Assembly (NCBI GenBank): GCA_011033025.1
Contig: WFMF01000148.1
Span: 329,194 to 393,193 of the forward strand
Origin: Beroe forskalii
Taxonomy: Eukaryota > Ctenophora > Nuda > Beroida > Beroidae
Length of the DNA: 64,000 nucleotides
Direction: 5' to 3'
The notes under the pieces were generated by a model, which saw nothing but the letters and a program-made list of their open reading frames with translations, did no database searches and was not told the origin of the DNA. Below, piece after piece: positions 1 through 12,288 of this stretch. How positions within the stretch are numbered: the stretch's first letter is position 1; the number at the start of each line of letters is the position of its first letter. Made by a program: the position numbers and the translations under genes.

Positions 1-1000
1 CGAATTTTGCTTCTTCAAATTCATCAAAAAGTGACCAGTAAAGATAATAAACTTCTTTAATTCTTTAACACACCAACAGCCATTTTTTCCAAAAGTCCTT
101 CATTAGTGTAATCCCCAAAGCTTTTTTTACATTTTTGGGTTTTGATCTGATCCCCTGTTTTGTGCTTTTGGTGGGTCTTTTCTGCAGTTTCTTTTTTCTT
201 TTTCTGGAAAAAAAGGGTCAGGGCTCCTTTATAGACTTCGACCCCAAAAACCCCTTTTCCCTTCCATTTGTGCAAATTTTATGATTCCCCTGATTTCCAT
301 GACAAACCCAAAGGGGCTTGGAAAATTCCATTTCCCGTGTCCCCCACCACCTAAAAAATTAACAATCATTTGGGGTTCCTCGCTTTCAAACAAAAATCAA
401 ATGGCCTTCTCCCCCCCCTTATGCTTTAGGGGCTTTAAATCAAACATTTTTTTTTCTCCCCTTTTTAACTTTCACATTGATAGTTTGGATTCAAACCCTG
501 ACTGGGCTTGGCCAATAAATTCCCGTTTTGGGGTTTTAAGCACGCAAGCTCTTCTTTCTTATTTCTTTGAGTTTGCCAAAACAATATCCTTTACTTTAAA
601 ATTCCTCTCTTAGATTTGGTCCCCTCATATGTTCTGAGACTTTGATTTGTTTATCTGATCCATATTGGGGCTTAACGCTGAAACACCACCCGTTTCAAAT
701 AACCTTTTCAACCAGGGGACAGACCATGAGTTCAAATTTTAAATGGGAGGGTACAGTTCCAAAGTTATACCCTTTAAAACCTTTCCAAAAAAAGACCCCA
801 CACAGGGCCATTGCTATCTTCTCCTTGTTTTCTTTTTGCTTGGGGTTTTTTTGGGATGGAGGGGGCCAGTTTCCCTCCCCGGCAGCGTCGTCACCATTTT
901 TCAAAATAAAATCAGATAAATTTACTATTTTTGCCCGCATGGGTTTGCATATTTCTGTGGGGATGAAGCAAAATTTCGTAAAATACATAAATCGCAAATC
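1..1000 (-). mobile_element. Error-rich fragment of CR1/L2-like LINE (ORF1 and start of ORF2)
   Basis: Bases 1-330 align, with many homopolymer changes, to the minus-strand LINE segment at 6,060-6,480 (junction of ORF1 and ORF2). Bases 640-900 align to 9,800-10,030 (the PHD-finger part of ORF1). It is therefore a LINE copy pointing left. No open reading frame of useful length survives, but the changes are mostly run-length changes, so decay and sequencing error cannot be separated here. Confidence 0.7.
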
Positions 1001-1560
1001 TGAAAATGAAAAAAAAATTGATGGGGGGCTGATGGCAAACGTTGTGTTTAAAAATTTTGGATATTGATGGTGAGTTGGTTTTAGTCAAATTTTTGGGGAC
1101 TGTCTGAGCACTTTTGGGCCTATTTGGTAAATTCCCAGTGTTTTAAAAAAATCCGAGGGGCATGACTTTTGGGTAATTTTAAAATTGGAATCTAAAATTT
1201 ATTTCCGTTTGCCCCTTTCCAAGATCAAAATCGTACATTTTTTTCAACTGCCCCGCCCGTTTTTTTAAAAAACGCACAAAACCGACCCCACAAAAACAAA
1301 TTTTATGGCTATAAAGTTGAAGGGAAATATAAAATTTCCTAATTTAATTTCATATTCTTAAATAAATTTTTTTTTTCTTGGGCCCCGCACCCAAATCTCC
1401 TAAAAATTTTTTGTTCACATAAAATTGTTTAAAGGGATTTTCACACTCCCCTTTGAACTGGAACCTTTGTTTACAAATTCATCTTTTGCTGTGCAAGATT
1501 TTTGCCCGATAGCAGTCTAAATGGATTATAAAGTCAAAAACTTCAGGTAAAATTTACGAT
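1..1560. other. Low-quality, homopolymer-rich stretch
   Basis: Runs of four or more identical bases are far denser here than in the clean sequence after 1,570. Where a counterpart exists (the LINE at 6.0-6.5 kb and 9.8-10.0 kb), differences are mostly run-length changes. Beyond the LINE pieces I recognise nothing at 1,000-1,560. Inference: uncorrected assembly sequence. Confidence 0.6.
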
Positions 1561-1593
1561 GGTGGCTGAATTCCTCAATTGAAATTCTTTAAG

Positions 1594-4338
1594 TTAAAGA
1601 GAATTGAAACCAAGAAGCACAGAAGAGATGTCGACAGAAGACGGCAGACACAAACTTGAAGGGTCTGTCCCACTATCCACGACATCAGGCATCCACGTGG
1701 AGCACGGAGGGTGGCTTTCCACTGGATAATGGATGGGATTTCCACTCTGCATCCCATTAAAGGACGAGCCAGTGTGAGGAACAATTGCTCTATTAAATGT
1801 AGTGAGGCTCCCAGGATCACTTTGCAAGATATCGTTCTGGAACATGACTTGTGGTTCATGGTGGCTTTGTGGTGTGCTATAACTAGTAACGCTGCTGGCA
1901 CTAGAAGTGGACTGTTTGAAATGCAGCCTTTGTTGCTGCCTCCGGACACGTTCAGTGCTTCTCCTCTTTTCCTTTTCTTCAACACTCTCCATTGATCGTC
2001 TCCTTTTAGCCCTCTCTCTGTTTTTCTTGTTAATAACCTCCTTTTCCTCTTCAGTGAGGTGAGACCGTTTTCTTCGCTGTCTTTCTGCAGACTTTCTTAG
2101 TCTCTCTGCCCTTTCTACAGGTGTTTCATTTGCACGACGATGACGGCAGCGTAGCTTAGATTTTTCTTTTTGAATAAGATATTTTTCATGTTCTGTTGCA
2201 AGATAATCTTTAGCGACAGTATAAAGAGTATTTGATGGAAGAGCAATTGCAGTAGCTGTTGCACTGCTTGGTTTAAATTCCTTAAAATTACTGAAAGGTG
2301 CAACAGAAGATGGGGGTAACTGAATGTTACCAGTATTGCTAGAATTAGAAGAATCATTAGAAACAGTAACTGGCCTAGTAGGAGTTGGTAGAGTCACATA
2401 TGGGACACTTGAATCTTGGGGTCCTTTGGGTGTAGAGCCAGGGGGCACGAAATTGTGAGTGGAATAGCTTGAATCATTCAGAGCAGTATATGGGGCCATA
2501 TGGGGTGCTCTAGGAAAGGTTCCATAACTTGTATCAGGAATGAATGAGCTTTGGCATTCTTTACTAACTTTATGATTCTTATGGGATAGAATTGGTAAAG
2601 GGGTTATGTACTTGATATCACATGCATTTTTGGTAAAACTTTGAGGCACATTAGCAGGAACAAAAGGCGGATCATGGTTGGCTGCTGCACTTGGGGCTGG
2701 AGTTGAAAAATGTGGTACATTTGAACTTTTGTTTGTATTGGGCTGACTTTGTGCCAATGATATGAGTATATTCCCATTCTTTAAATCATTAAAATTTAAT
2801 TTAAGCATACTTTGTGATGTAACAATAGCATGATCTGCTTTGGCTGGAGTTTCACTTTGAGATGAAGCAGGTGATCTCAAACCTGCAAAAGCAGGATCAA
2901 GAAACAAACTAGAAAGGTTGAGACTTATATTATTTGAATGTGGAATATAAGTTGAAGTCACACCTTCAGAAACATGAACCATAGAGTTTTGGGGAGTACT
3001 CAGTAATTGAACACAGCTTTGTGCCACTACTTCTGGCCCTAAATGACTAACTTGCTTGATGAGGGCACGCTTTTCTCTCATTCTTATCCTATCTTTGATT
3101 TTCCTTATCTCTCTTTGTTCCTCACTTTCACGAGCTCTTCTTTCCTTTTGTTGTTTCCTTGCTGCCTCTCTTTGTCGTATTTTCTCTTCATCAGTTAGAT
3201 TTTGTCGTTTGAGTCGCTGCCTTTCAGCACCTCGTTCTAATCTGGCAGCTCGTTGTTCAGGAGTTTCATTCATTCGTCTCTTCTGTTGCTGTATTCTGTG
3301 TTTTTCTCGTACTTTTTGGATTTGAAGCTTATACTCATCCTCCATAACCTGATTGTTATAATTTTTTACATTCATTGAACTATTTGGATGTGACGCATTG
3401 AGCTTAACTTCAGTGCTGTCATTTGATCTACATGATGGTTGATTCTGATCATCATGTATATCATCACATGACTCATCATCAATATCAGAGGAATAATTCA
3501 TGATACCAGACATCTGAGATTCTTGTGTAATTGAATGCTCATTGCATTCTGTTGCCCTTGTGTTACCTGAAAAATAGTATAGAAATTTATGAAAAAATAA
3601 AAGGAACTGAAATCACTGCTTATGGATCATTCACATATTATCTAATCACTAAGGGGTTCCGAATGATAATGTTACATGTTATTGTAACAATTACAACTAC
3701 TGTAAACTTGATTACAAGAGGAGGGGTTAAAATTGGCCAACAATTGATTATGTAATATGTGAATGATCCCTTATCATTGGCTTTACATTCAAAATGAAAA
3801 AATAGGAATAAAGGTCCAATAAGAAATTGCATTGGTCACTAAGTATATTTTTCTTCCTAAGTTCTACATCCGCTGTGTCTAATGTCCATAGATCTATTCA
3901 ATCTATCACCATGGTACCATTATACCTTATTGGCCTTTTATTTAGTCAGTTTTTTTTGAACTGGCCTTTTTTTAAACTGGACCAATGGACAAAAATCGAA
4001 ATGGCCACTAAAACCCATTTATACTTAAATTGTCTCAAAAGACCCAAATACAAGTCTAATTTGATGATACAGGTCATTATTGTGTTACATAATGACGTTC
4101 AAGAGAAGATGACACTGTGTAAGGCAAGTCATAAAAGTTAGTTTGACCTAAATTAACTGGCCTTTAATTTGACCAGCCCTACTTTAACTGGACCTTTGGA
4201 CCAGTCGGTTTTTGTTCTTAACAGCTGTTTAAATAGAAGCCAATTAGGTAATAATATCATGAATAGGAATTATTACCTACCATCAGCTGAAGAAACAGCA
4301 ATGTCATCTGACATCAAGAATAAGTTGGTGTTGTCCAT
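1594..4338 (-). CDS. Two-exon gene for a basic STPR-like repeat protein, 676 aa
   Basis: Exon 1 coding sequence runs 4338-4281 (starts MDNTNLFLMSDD) and exon 2 runs 3566-1594. The donor (G|GTAGGT) and acceptor (TTTTTCAG|GT) join in frame, adding 37 codons before the first ATG of the long exon. An acceptor-like TTATTTGCAG lies just upstream of the start, suggesting a 5'UTR exon. The protein has an acidic N-terminus and two highly basic helical blocks, near residues 110-190 and 500-580, made of about 22-24-residue repeats carrying the cue NETPxxRAxRLxxxAERQR. This resembles the STPR DNA-binding repeats of FMBP-1 and ZNF821-type proteins (family knowledge). The ~300-residue linker between blocks is Ser/Thr/Pro/Asn-rich and probably disordered. 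A nuclear DNA-binding role is inferred; I recognise no orthologue. Clean sequence with no frameshift. Confidence 0.72.
3567..4280 (-). other. Intron 1 of the STPR-like gene
   Basis: The 714-bp interval between the paired donor and acceptor holds no coding signal. It contains a hairpin pair: a motif near 3,625-3,660 (GATCATTCACATATTA) recurs inverted near 3,745-3,770 (TAATATGTGAATGATCC), i.e. a ~150-bp MITE-like insertion. Confidence 0.5.
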
Positions 4339-4989
4339 GAATGAACATGTGTATAACTGCAAATAACTGGTATTAAACAAAAAAATAATAAATGAAAATA
4401 ATCAATGCATCAATAACATAGAATAGAATACAATGGATTTGATTTTGACATTTAGTCAACTCAAATATTCAGACCAATTTCACTTAATTATATCATGATA
4501 AAAGTCAAAACAGTTGTAAAGAGTGGAAAAAGTTATTCAACTCTCATTTTCAATTCAATTCAATTTTACAATCAAAATTTTACTATATCAAAGTTTAACT
4601 ATCAAAATCTAAACCCAAATGAACAAACCCAAATGAACAAACCCAAAACTAAGTGTGGAGAACTAATGCTGACTAGTACTCAGAGTAACCCTCTCTCATT
4701 CATGCAATCAGTACTGACCCTCACATAGGTTGAAAAACTCTAGGTCTAATAGGTGAGAATACTAATTACCTACCTACTTCTCCAAACTATAATTCATGAA
4801 CCCTAGCAAGAACACTTCCTCTTATAGACACTTACTTATGTAACAAAGCATACAATTGGCGCACTAGGAAAGACAAATTTTAGTGAAAGACAAAATTTAA
4901 TATTTGAAACATTTATAAATCAAATTATTTCCCTCCCATGGCTCAATCTCCAGTGTGATAATTATCGAGATATCACTCCTTTATAGAAC

Positions 4990-5450
4990 TACTGTTAATG
5001 CCAGTATCAGGCCTACCTCACGCCATTATGGCACCAGTATCACGCCAGTACTACGCCAATAGCACGCCAGTAGCGCACCAGTAGCGCACTGGTAGCACAC
5101 CAATAGCAAGCCAGTATCGCGCCAGTATCATGCCAGTACCGTGCCAGTAGCACGCCAGTATCACACCAGTCGACATATATATCAGATCATATATACTGGC
5201 GTACAACTGACGTGCTACTGGCATGCTACTGGCATGCTGGCTTTAATTATTTTTGACTGGCGTGATACTGGCGTGAAACTGGTGTGCTACTGGCGCGGTA
5301 CTGGCGTGCTACTGGCGTGCTACTGCCACGCTACTGGCGTGATACTGGCGTGACACTGGCACAATAACAGCGTGAGGTAGGCCTGATACTGGGGTTATAC
5401 TGGCGTGGTACTGGCGTGATACTGGCGTGATACTGGCCTTGACGGATCGC
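4990..5450. repeat. Palindromic minisatellite of ~10-bp units
   Basis: The left half is built of units like CGCCAGTATCA and CACCAGTAGCG; the right half is the same unit inverted (ACTGGCGTGATA). The halves meet at an AT-rich centre near 5,180-5,205. The outer ends also pair: CCAGTATCAGGCCTACCTCA near 5,000 recurs inverted near 5,370-5,390. The whole block can fold into one long imperfect hairpin. The open frames in it follow from the repeat and are not genes. Confidence 0.85.
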
Positions 5451-5459
5451 CCAATTTAC

Positions 5460-6520
5460 CAATTATTTGATATAGGAAATATATTAAGTTCTGATATTAT
5501 TGATACATGATCACTTTTGCCAATAGGACTTTTGCCAACACATTAAACATTAAAATCGCTGATCAGTGAGTCCTCAGAGCAAAATACTTTATCAATGGTG
5601 CTTTCTTGAATGTTGTTGCCACTCTTTCTTTGCCTGGTAATCACATCTGTAATAAGCCAGTCCATGCCTGCTTCATGTATGATTTCTAATAAATTTTGCT
5701 GGAAAATAATTGATCTGTTTGTATTGAGGAATCACTAGGGCCTGACAAGGTTCCTGCTATCCATCACACATTTGGACAATTGAAGTTACCAAATAGTAAT
5801 TTTTCAGTATCCTGATTGACTTTGCTAGAGAAGTCATTCAAAAACTGAGAATTTTGAGTATCATTCAGAGACATTGAACGATAGAAGCAACCAATCAGAA
5901 TCTTGCCTATATCAGTTTTGATGACCACAGAAGTAGAATCTATTCCTTTGTCATGACTTCTTTCAACAACAGATAGATTATCACACAAGTATGTTACTGA
6001 GCCCTCTTTGTCACTGGTGACCCTACCATTCTTAGTCCTGTCAAGTTTGAAACCCTTGTTGCCGGCAAATAAATTAAAACCAGGAATCTGAATTTCTACT
6101 TCTTCAAAGTTATCAGAGAAATGCAACTCAGTGATACAGATAATATCAAACTTCTTTAATTCTGCTTACACACGCAATTCAGCCATTTTTCCATATAGTC
6201 CAATAGCATTAGTGTAATATACTTTCAAATGCTTCCTTGTTGTTACATTTACCTGGCTTATTATATCTGATCTCCTCCTTTCAGTTGCTGGTGGATCTAT
6301 TGCTGCAGTTTCTGCCTCTTCCTTCTCTCTTATCTGAGAAAAAAACTTAGAATCACGATCTCATTGACCCAATGGATCCCTTGATGAAACCCCTTTCCAT
6401 CATTATGCCAATAATTGGATGATTCCACTGATTTCATGACAACCACCAAAGGTCTTGGAAGGACATTACCATTTTCATGTTGTCTTACTCTACCAGCCCT
6501 GAAGCAATTAACAATCTCAT
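5460..6520 (-). mobile_element. LINE segment: end of ORF1 plus ORF2 endonuclease, displaced
   Basis: Read on the minus strand, this matches 44,290-45,360 of the LINE copy on the plus strand: the C-terminus of ORF1, then the apurinic-type endonuclease including the GCFYRSMSLND and GNFNCPNV blocks. It breaks off after the SDH-motif region. The catalytic GDFN is GNFN here, and there are frameshifts. It begins at the point of ORF1 where the copy at 9,035-10,480 stops, yet lies on the wrong side of the RT segment. Confidence 0.8.
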
Positions 6521-7265
6521 TTTTTTTAAAACAAGTAATTTAAAACAAGTAATTTATATTTTGTAGCCATTACACCAAAGTCTTAACATATCAATTCTTT
6601 TCAATGCTATAGCAATTATGATTCAGATTTCATTGTCAATAGGCATAGAACATATTCAATAATTTAAACTAGAACATATAAAAATCAATTGAGAATATTC
6701 TAGATAATATAATATTAAGCTAATTAAAAACAATATCTACCTTTTTATACATTAAAAACGGTATAATATTAAAAACGATAGCAATGGCATATGAAGTACC
6801 TTAACCAATTATTAATATTAACATAATAAAGTAATAAGCAGCAAAAATAAAACTGTAGAAGATAAGAGCAATTGAGTTGAGTTGTGCTGCGGCTACAGGA
6901 AATACTTAGGGAACTTGAGTACCACCCTTGGTACAACATTAAATAAATTCAAGAAAAATTTATCATGATTTAGGTATTAGTTTAAGTTATTCTAATAAAT
7001 TGTCAGTTAAATAAATGCATAAATATAAAATACTAACAACAGAAATCCAATAAAACAACTAACAGTGAGGCCATTTGAATTAAAATACCTAATAACCTAG
7101 ATAAGTGGATATGCCCAAAATGTCAATAAGATAAGTATCATATTCAGAGCAATATAATATGAATTTAGTTCAGTTTTCGTGAGAACTGCTTTAGATTTTG
7201 CTATCATGTTTTTAATTAAAATTGTTTGAAACCTTGAGATAAGTGAGCTCATTAAACTCAATAAG
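6521..7265. other. AT-rich non-coding interval
   Basis: No gene seen. It probably includes the 3' end of the LINE RT segment to its right. An A-rich stretch (T-rich on the plus strand, 6,520-6,545) with a duplicated 14-bp motif abuts the displaced endonuclease segment. Confidence 0.4.
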
Positions 7266-9035
7266 TTAGAAAATAAGGTTGTGATTCTCCCAGAGCAAAG
7301 TGTGTCCTGAAGACTGTTGATTGAGAAGAATTTTTTTGAACTTATTTTTTGCAACACAACATGATATTGAAAAGTCAGAGAGCATGTTGGTATCAAGTAG
7401 ATCAGTTTTATGGTTGATCCTATTCCATACAGTAGAGCCAGAGTACAAAAATTGTTGTCTTGATGTTTCTAGATTATAATTAGGTACAACAATATTATTT
7501 CTTTGGCTATTCCTGATCGATTCCGGTGATTTTTTGACTAATGTACAAAGGAATTGGATATCTATACTTTTTAATTTTGAAAATTTCATTCAATAAGAAT
7601 AATTTGTGTAGGTTATGCACAGTCAAGAATTTTAATTCTGTGAAAAGAGGCTTAGTATGTTCTAACACATATTCCTTAGGAGCTAGTTGTTCATCAATTG
7701 ATCTAGTTCGAGCACAAGTTTTATAATACTCAGCATGATCAAAGTTTAATTTCTTCCCAAAAAGTAGGCGTATGCACCTCTTTTGAATACTGAATACATA
7801 CTTCAGTTTGCTGTTGGACACAGAGCCCCATGCTGATATCCCATAGGTTAGGTGAGAGGTAAAAAGTGAATGATAGAGTTTCCGAAAGTGCTCTTGTGGG
7901 ATGAATTTCTTTATTCTTTTAATAGTGATGATTGAGCTGTTCAGTTTTTGTTCTAAGTATTCAAGATGGCTTTCCCAATTTAATTGCTCATCTATGATAA
8001 TTCCTAGGTATCGTGCCTTATTTGTTTTCTTAATTTTGTCCCCACTCAAGAAAAGTTGGTGATCACTACCTATAACTTTAGTTCTGGCACAAGTTTTTTG
8101 CTCATGGTGATTAAGCTTTGGTCTAAAGTGCATATAAACACACTTTTCAGTGTTGATATGAAGTTGATTGCTTAACATATACAAATTGACTTGTTTAAGT
8201 ACTTCATTGGCTTTGTGATAAGCATCTTCTTCAGAGTTTCCAGTTACAAATATATTTGTGTCATCAGCAAACATGACAAAGTGTCCAAGCTTTGAGCAGT
8301 TGACAATGTCATTTATATATAGAATAAAAAGTAATGGTCCAAGAACAGATCCTTGAGGGACACCATAGATTACTGGCAATAAATCAGATTTAACAGTATC
8401 AAAGTTAGTTAGTTGTTGCCTATTAGTCAAATAGCTTCTCAGAAGATTCAGAGGAGTGCCTCTGATACCATAGTTTTCAAGTTTAACTAAGAGTTTATCA
8501 TGACAGATGGTGTCAAAAAGCTTTACTCAGATCTATAAATATGCCAAGTACATGGTTTTTATTTTCAATGTTTATTGTTATCTTATCAATTGAGTAGTTC
8601 ACAGCATGAAGTTGAATGGTGACTACGAAATCCATATTAGTTTTCATATAGAATATTTTTGGACATAACAAAATTGTATAAACGGGAGTATATTATTTTC
8701 TCATAAATTTTTTCCAAAGCTTGGTAGCATTGAGACGGGCCTATAATTCTTTAATAATTGAGCATTGTCTTTTTAAAAACAGGAGTAATATGACCAACTT
8801 TTAGAATATTTGGAAATATACCTAAATCAATGAATTTATTGTAAAATTTTGTTAGATGAGGATTAATAATTGAATTACAACTCTTAAGAACTCTAACAGG
8901 TATATCACTAGCCTTCCCATTTTCCAACTCATTAATTATATGTTCTATTTCCAATGAGGAGCATGGTTCAAAGAACAGGCTGTCATTAACTCTTGTGCTA
9001 ACATAAGTCGAAAAGTCAGGTATGGGGGATATTGG
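7266..9035 (-). pseudogene. LINE reverse transcriptase, frameshifted
   Basis: The N-terminal RT part is at 8,954-8,751 (ENGKASDIPVRVLKS followed by ITPVFKK). A NYRPVSMLP block follows in another frame, and then the main RT at 8,430-7,507 with VPQGSVLGPLLFILYIND and the catalytic FADDT. A C-terminal tail at 7,589-7,266 overlaps in another frame (SRQQFLYSGSTVWN). The family is CR1/L2-like (order EN-RT, no RNase H seen). At least two frameshifts make it inactive. It follows ORF1 directly at 9,035, with the endonuclease missing from its proper place. Confidence 0.85.
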
Positions 9036-10480
9036 GCTTCACTCCAAGCTTATCAGAACAAATGTAATCAATATCATGAGCCTTGCGCTGCTCACCACTC
9101 AAGGATGGTGAAGCTTCAGGGAATCAGGGACTTGTGAAATCACAACATTTTTTTTCTCCTCTCTCTTCCCAACTTTTCTACATTCATGGTTTGACAGACA
9201 TTCTTAACCATGACTGGGGCTGTGGCTGCTTCAATAACTTCCTTTTGGCCAGATTTTATAGCATCAGCATAGCTTCTCACTTCTTTCTTCACATTACTTT
9301 GTACAGACTTAGTAACAGAAACAAGGTCATCCTTCACATTTACAAGTTCCTCTCTCACAGATTTGAGCTCCTCTCATATCATACACCGAATTAATTAATT
9401 AATTAATTACTTCTAAATATACATACAATGTGTCACTTTAAATAAATCAATAAAAACCATACTTTAAAACTAAAAACTAGTAACACACGCCCTCTAATTG
9501 TAGGGATAAATGAGATGAGAAAAATGGGCCAAATCCTGATTTAAATAAACATTGCGTGAAAACTGTTCCCATTACTGTAAAAATATTTAAAAAAATGCAG
9601 ATGATTGCACATACCAAAAACAATATAAATTCTAAAAATACCAAATTAACACATACTTTTGTTGAATTAAAATACCTAAACCAACAGACTAGTGATACTA
9701 TGCCAAGCACCCCAATTTATACTATATTAAAACTGATGGTTCAAACGAACTTATCATTAAAAACATTCCAATTTAGTGCAAACACCTGATAGACTTCTGT
9801 GACTTGTTAATATCTGATCCATATTGAGAGTTTAGGCAGCTGAAACACCACCAGTTTTCAAGTAACCTTATCACCTCAGGGGATAGACCAGTGAGCTTTA
9901 TACATTCAACATGGTAGCTCTTGCTACAATCAACACGTGTTATACCCTTTAAAACACTTTCACCAACAAGACCACATACACAAGGACCATTGCTATCTTC
10001 TCCAGTAGCATTGTTCTTCTTGATGCTTGGAGTTTGTGTGGGACTGGAGGTGGCAGTATAATATAATATAATTATGATAACAAAAGGGTAATGGTATTTA
10101 ACCATCACAATTTACACAAACAATATATAAATAACATTGGTAACATTCTTGCACACCATTCAACTCAGGTGCCCATTAAACATCATTAAAAACATTTAAA
10201 AAATAATTGAGTTCCCCATCACTACAGGTCCATGTCCTCTTAGAATATTATGTTCTTTGCTTCAATGCTTCCTTCCACTTCCAACAACTGACCAACCAGC
10301 ACTTTTCTGGCATCATCTGTGGTTAAACCATTGTCCTCAGAATCAGTTGGAGGTGCAGAGGCATCAGTGTCCATTTTAATTATCCAATTCAGCAGAACAA
10401 ACCTAACAAGAAATGGCTCAAATTTGGTCGTAAAAAGTAATGTAGATACAATAAAGTCCAAAATCAGGAGCTTTCGAAAA
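9035..10480 (-). pseudogene. LINE ORF1 with PHD finger, interrupted by two insertions
   Basis: Matches the intact ORF1 at 43,510-44,290. The start codon region (MDTDASAPPTDSEDNG) is at 10,372. Insertions relative to the intact copy lie at about 10,058-10,208 (AT-rich, ~150 bp) and 9,384-9,786 (~400 bp, with a TTAA tetranucleotide run). A 7-bp insertion adds a frameshift near 10,260. The PHD cysteines are still readable at 10,010-9,820, but the second CxxC pair of the intact copy (CVNC) is altered to VDCS here. The sequence ends abruptly inside ORF1 at 9,035. Confidence 0.85.
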
Positions 10481-10639
10481 TCATGTGGTTATCATCCTCA
10501 GTAATTTATTTATTCTTTCCACTTTCTAGCTCTTGTGAAGAAACAAAAAAATTTCTAAGACTTAAACTGTCAATACCATTTCATAGCACTCCAGATTAGC
10601 TTTGAAGCTATCAACAGTGGCAGGATCTCTTACTGATCT

Positions 10640-11060
10640 TCTATTCAAGGAGCTAGTGCCATTGCGCGGCTAGGGCTCAGCTAGTATATTTTTTATTGTT
10701 GGCCGTTGACAAAACGCCACTTGCCCTGGTTACGTGCACAGAGTGCGCGGCGCGCAAGCGCGTATCGACACCCCTGGTTAGGGGAACAGCACCACACTGC
10801 ACTGACGCCAGCCGCTTTGCCATGCCGCGCGGCTTCGCTAAACGTTGTTATGTTTGGCCCAACTAATATGAACTCTGGCGTCTCCAAGTCGGGGCGCGGG
10901 CGCTTGCGCGAGCGTGCAGTGCGAACGCGAAATGAACTTGAAGGGTGCAATGCAAAACATTGTCAGGCGTTGCCTGACCCCCTGGCCTCGCGCGCGCGCC
11001 ACGACTCGCATTGAAATAATGGGTCTGACGAGATCAAACAAATTTTGTGGACGTCCTTTA
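10640..11060. repeat. GC-rich dispersed repeat
   Basis: A sharp GC-rich island in AT-rich surroundings, full of GCGCGC/CGCGGCGCGC and the CCCTGGTTAGGG motif, with an imperfect palindrome TTGTCAGGCGTTGCCTGACC near 10,960-10,980. Related sequence recurs at 19,440-19,520, 29,865-30,175 and 49,355-49,690. Overlapping open frames on both strands are products of base composition. Confidence 0.65.
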
Positions 11061-11306
11061 TGGATGGCCCCTAATGGACTTTTATTGTTTTATTAAATTA
11101 TCGAATTCTTCTAAAACTCCAATATTTTTAATCAAAATCAGATGTGTTATTTTCATACTGCATGATATGTTCCTTACCTATCTTGTTATATATTTTTGAT
11201 TTAATGAACAGTTAGAGCTTTTTCTGCTATTGGAAATAAGATATATAACAATTATAATTGAATTAAATCTTGTTAAAGTAATTATTTAACTTGAATTGCA
11301 ATCAGT

Positions 11307-11582
11307 ATGATGAGAATGAAACTGTTATTTGCGTTACCTAACTATGTTAAGACTTCAAATGATGTTAATGCATTTAAGAGTAATTTAGAAGCTTTTAAGA
11401 ATGAATGTTTACATGAAAATGCTGACAATTATTGGCAAGTTTCAAAACTTATATTAGACAAGATTGAAGGAAATGGTTATTTAGAAAATAAATCAAAGTT
11501 TAATAATTTTTTGATAGAAAACAAATTTATTGCAATTAGAAAAGGTTTTAACACCTATGTCAGACCAATTAGTATTGAATAG
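11307..11582 (+). pseudogene. Possible C-terminal remnant of another LINE ORF2
   Basis: A 91-residue frame containing ALPNYVKTSNDVNAFKSNLE, which resembles the tail of non-LTR reverse transcriptases (L-P-x-x-V ... V-x-x-F-K-x-x-L). No RT core is found upstream. It may instead be chance; I recognise no other family. Confidence 0.3.
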
Positions 11583-12092
11583 TTAGCAGGTATCTTTATT
11601 GCTTATTTACAGTACTTTTAATTATGATAAAATCAGCTTCGTTATTTTGTCTGGTTTTGCTTATTATTTTGGACTCTTACTATGTCCATCAATTATTTAT
11701 TTCAGTCAATTATTTATTAACCATACTATATTTTATTTCAAGCTAGCTCATTTAACTTATTATGTTCACCTTTATTTATATTTTCATAATTCTGACTTTA
11801 GATTGGGGGTACCTTGTGAAGGTATGTAATATTAATGAAGCATTAGAATGTGAAATTTTATTCTATCTTGGACACCTTGGATATAAGGTGTGGAAACGAA
11901 GGATGAAGTTTATTAGCTAATTTTTATAGAATGAATCGTGTTATTTCTATAATAAAATTGTTATATTATATTATTATTACTGAAAATGGTGCTTGTGTCA
12001 GTGAGACACAAAACACAAATTTCAGAGGTGTCTTTCTACCTCATCCTAGATGGATTGAGCAGGAATTTCAGGTGCATGCATAGAAAAGTGGT
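11583..12092. other. AT-rich interval, nothing recognised
   Basis: No gene, RNA or clear repeat was seen in this stretch. Confidence 0.5.
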
Positions 12093-12288
12093 GGATCAAA
12101 TGGAATTGGTCGATTCATCAACTTCATTTGAATGACTGATGTGTTTCAAATAGAAAATCTTTGAGCTTGTGGGGAAACAACTAAATACTACTCATTTAAA
12201 CATGATTCAAGTCATTAGGGACCAGTAAAACACATCATTTGTTCAAATGGAGTTCATCAATCAACCAATTCCATTCAATCAACCAATG
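12093..12288. repeat. Hairpin (MITE-like) element with ~53-bp inverted arms
   Basis: The left arm begins GATCAAATGGAATTGGTCGA and ends near CTGATGTGTTT. The right arm is its near-exact inverse (AAACACATC... to CCATTCAATC), around a ~90-bp loop. A related half-element is at 21,570-21,640 and a cousin with the same core (GATCAAATG) at 61,923-62,067. No coding capacity. Confidence 0.75.

Noticed and set aside
3056-3325. 89-aa plus-strand frame rich in Leu/Ser/Cys that looks like a membrane peptide
   Set aside because: It is the antisense of the Arg/Glu-rich repeat block of the STPR-like gene.
10693-11096. Arg/Ala-rich frames on both strands around 10.7-11.1 kb
   Set aside because: GC-rich dispersed repeat with base-composition-driven open frames; no domain recognised.
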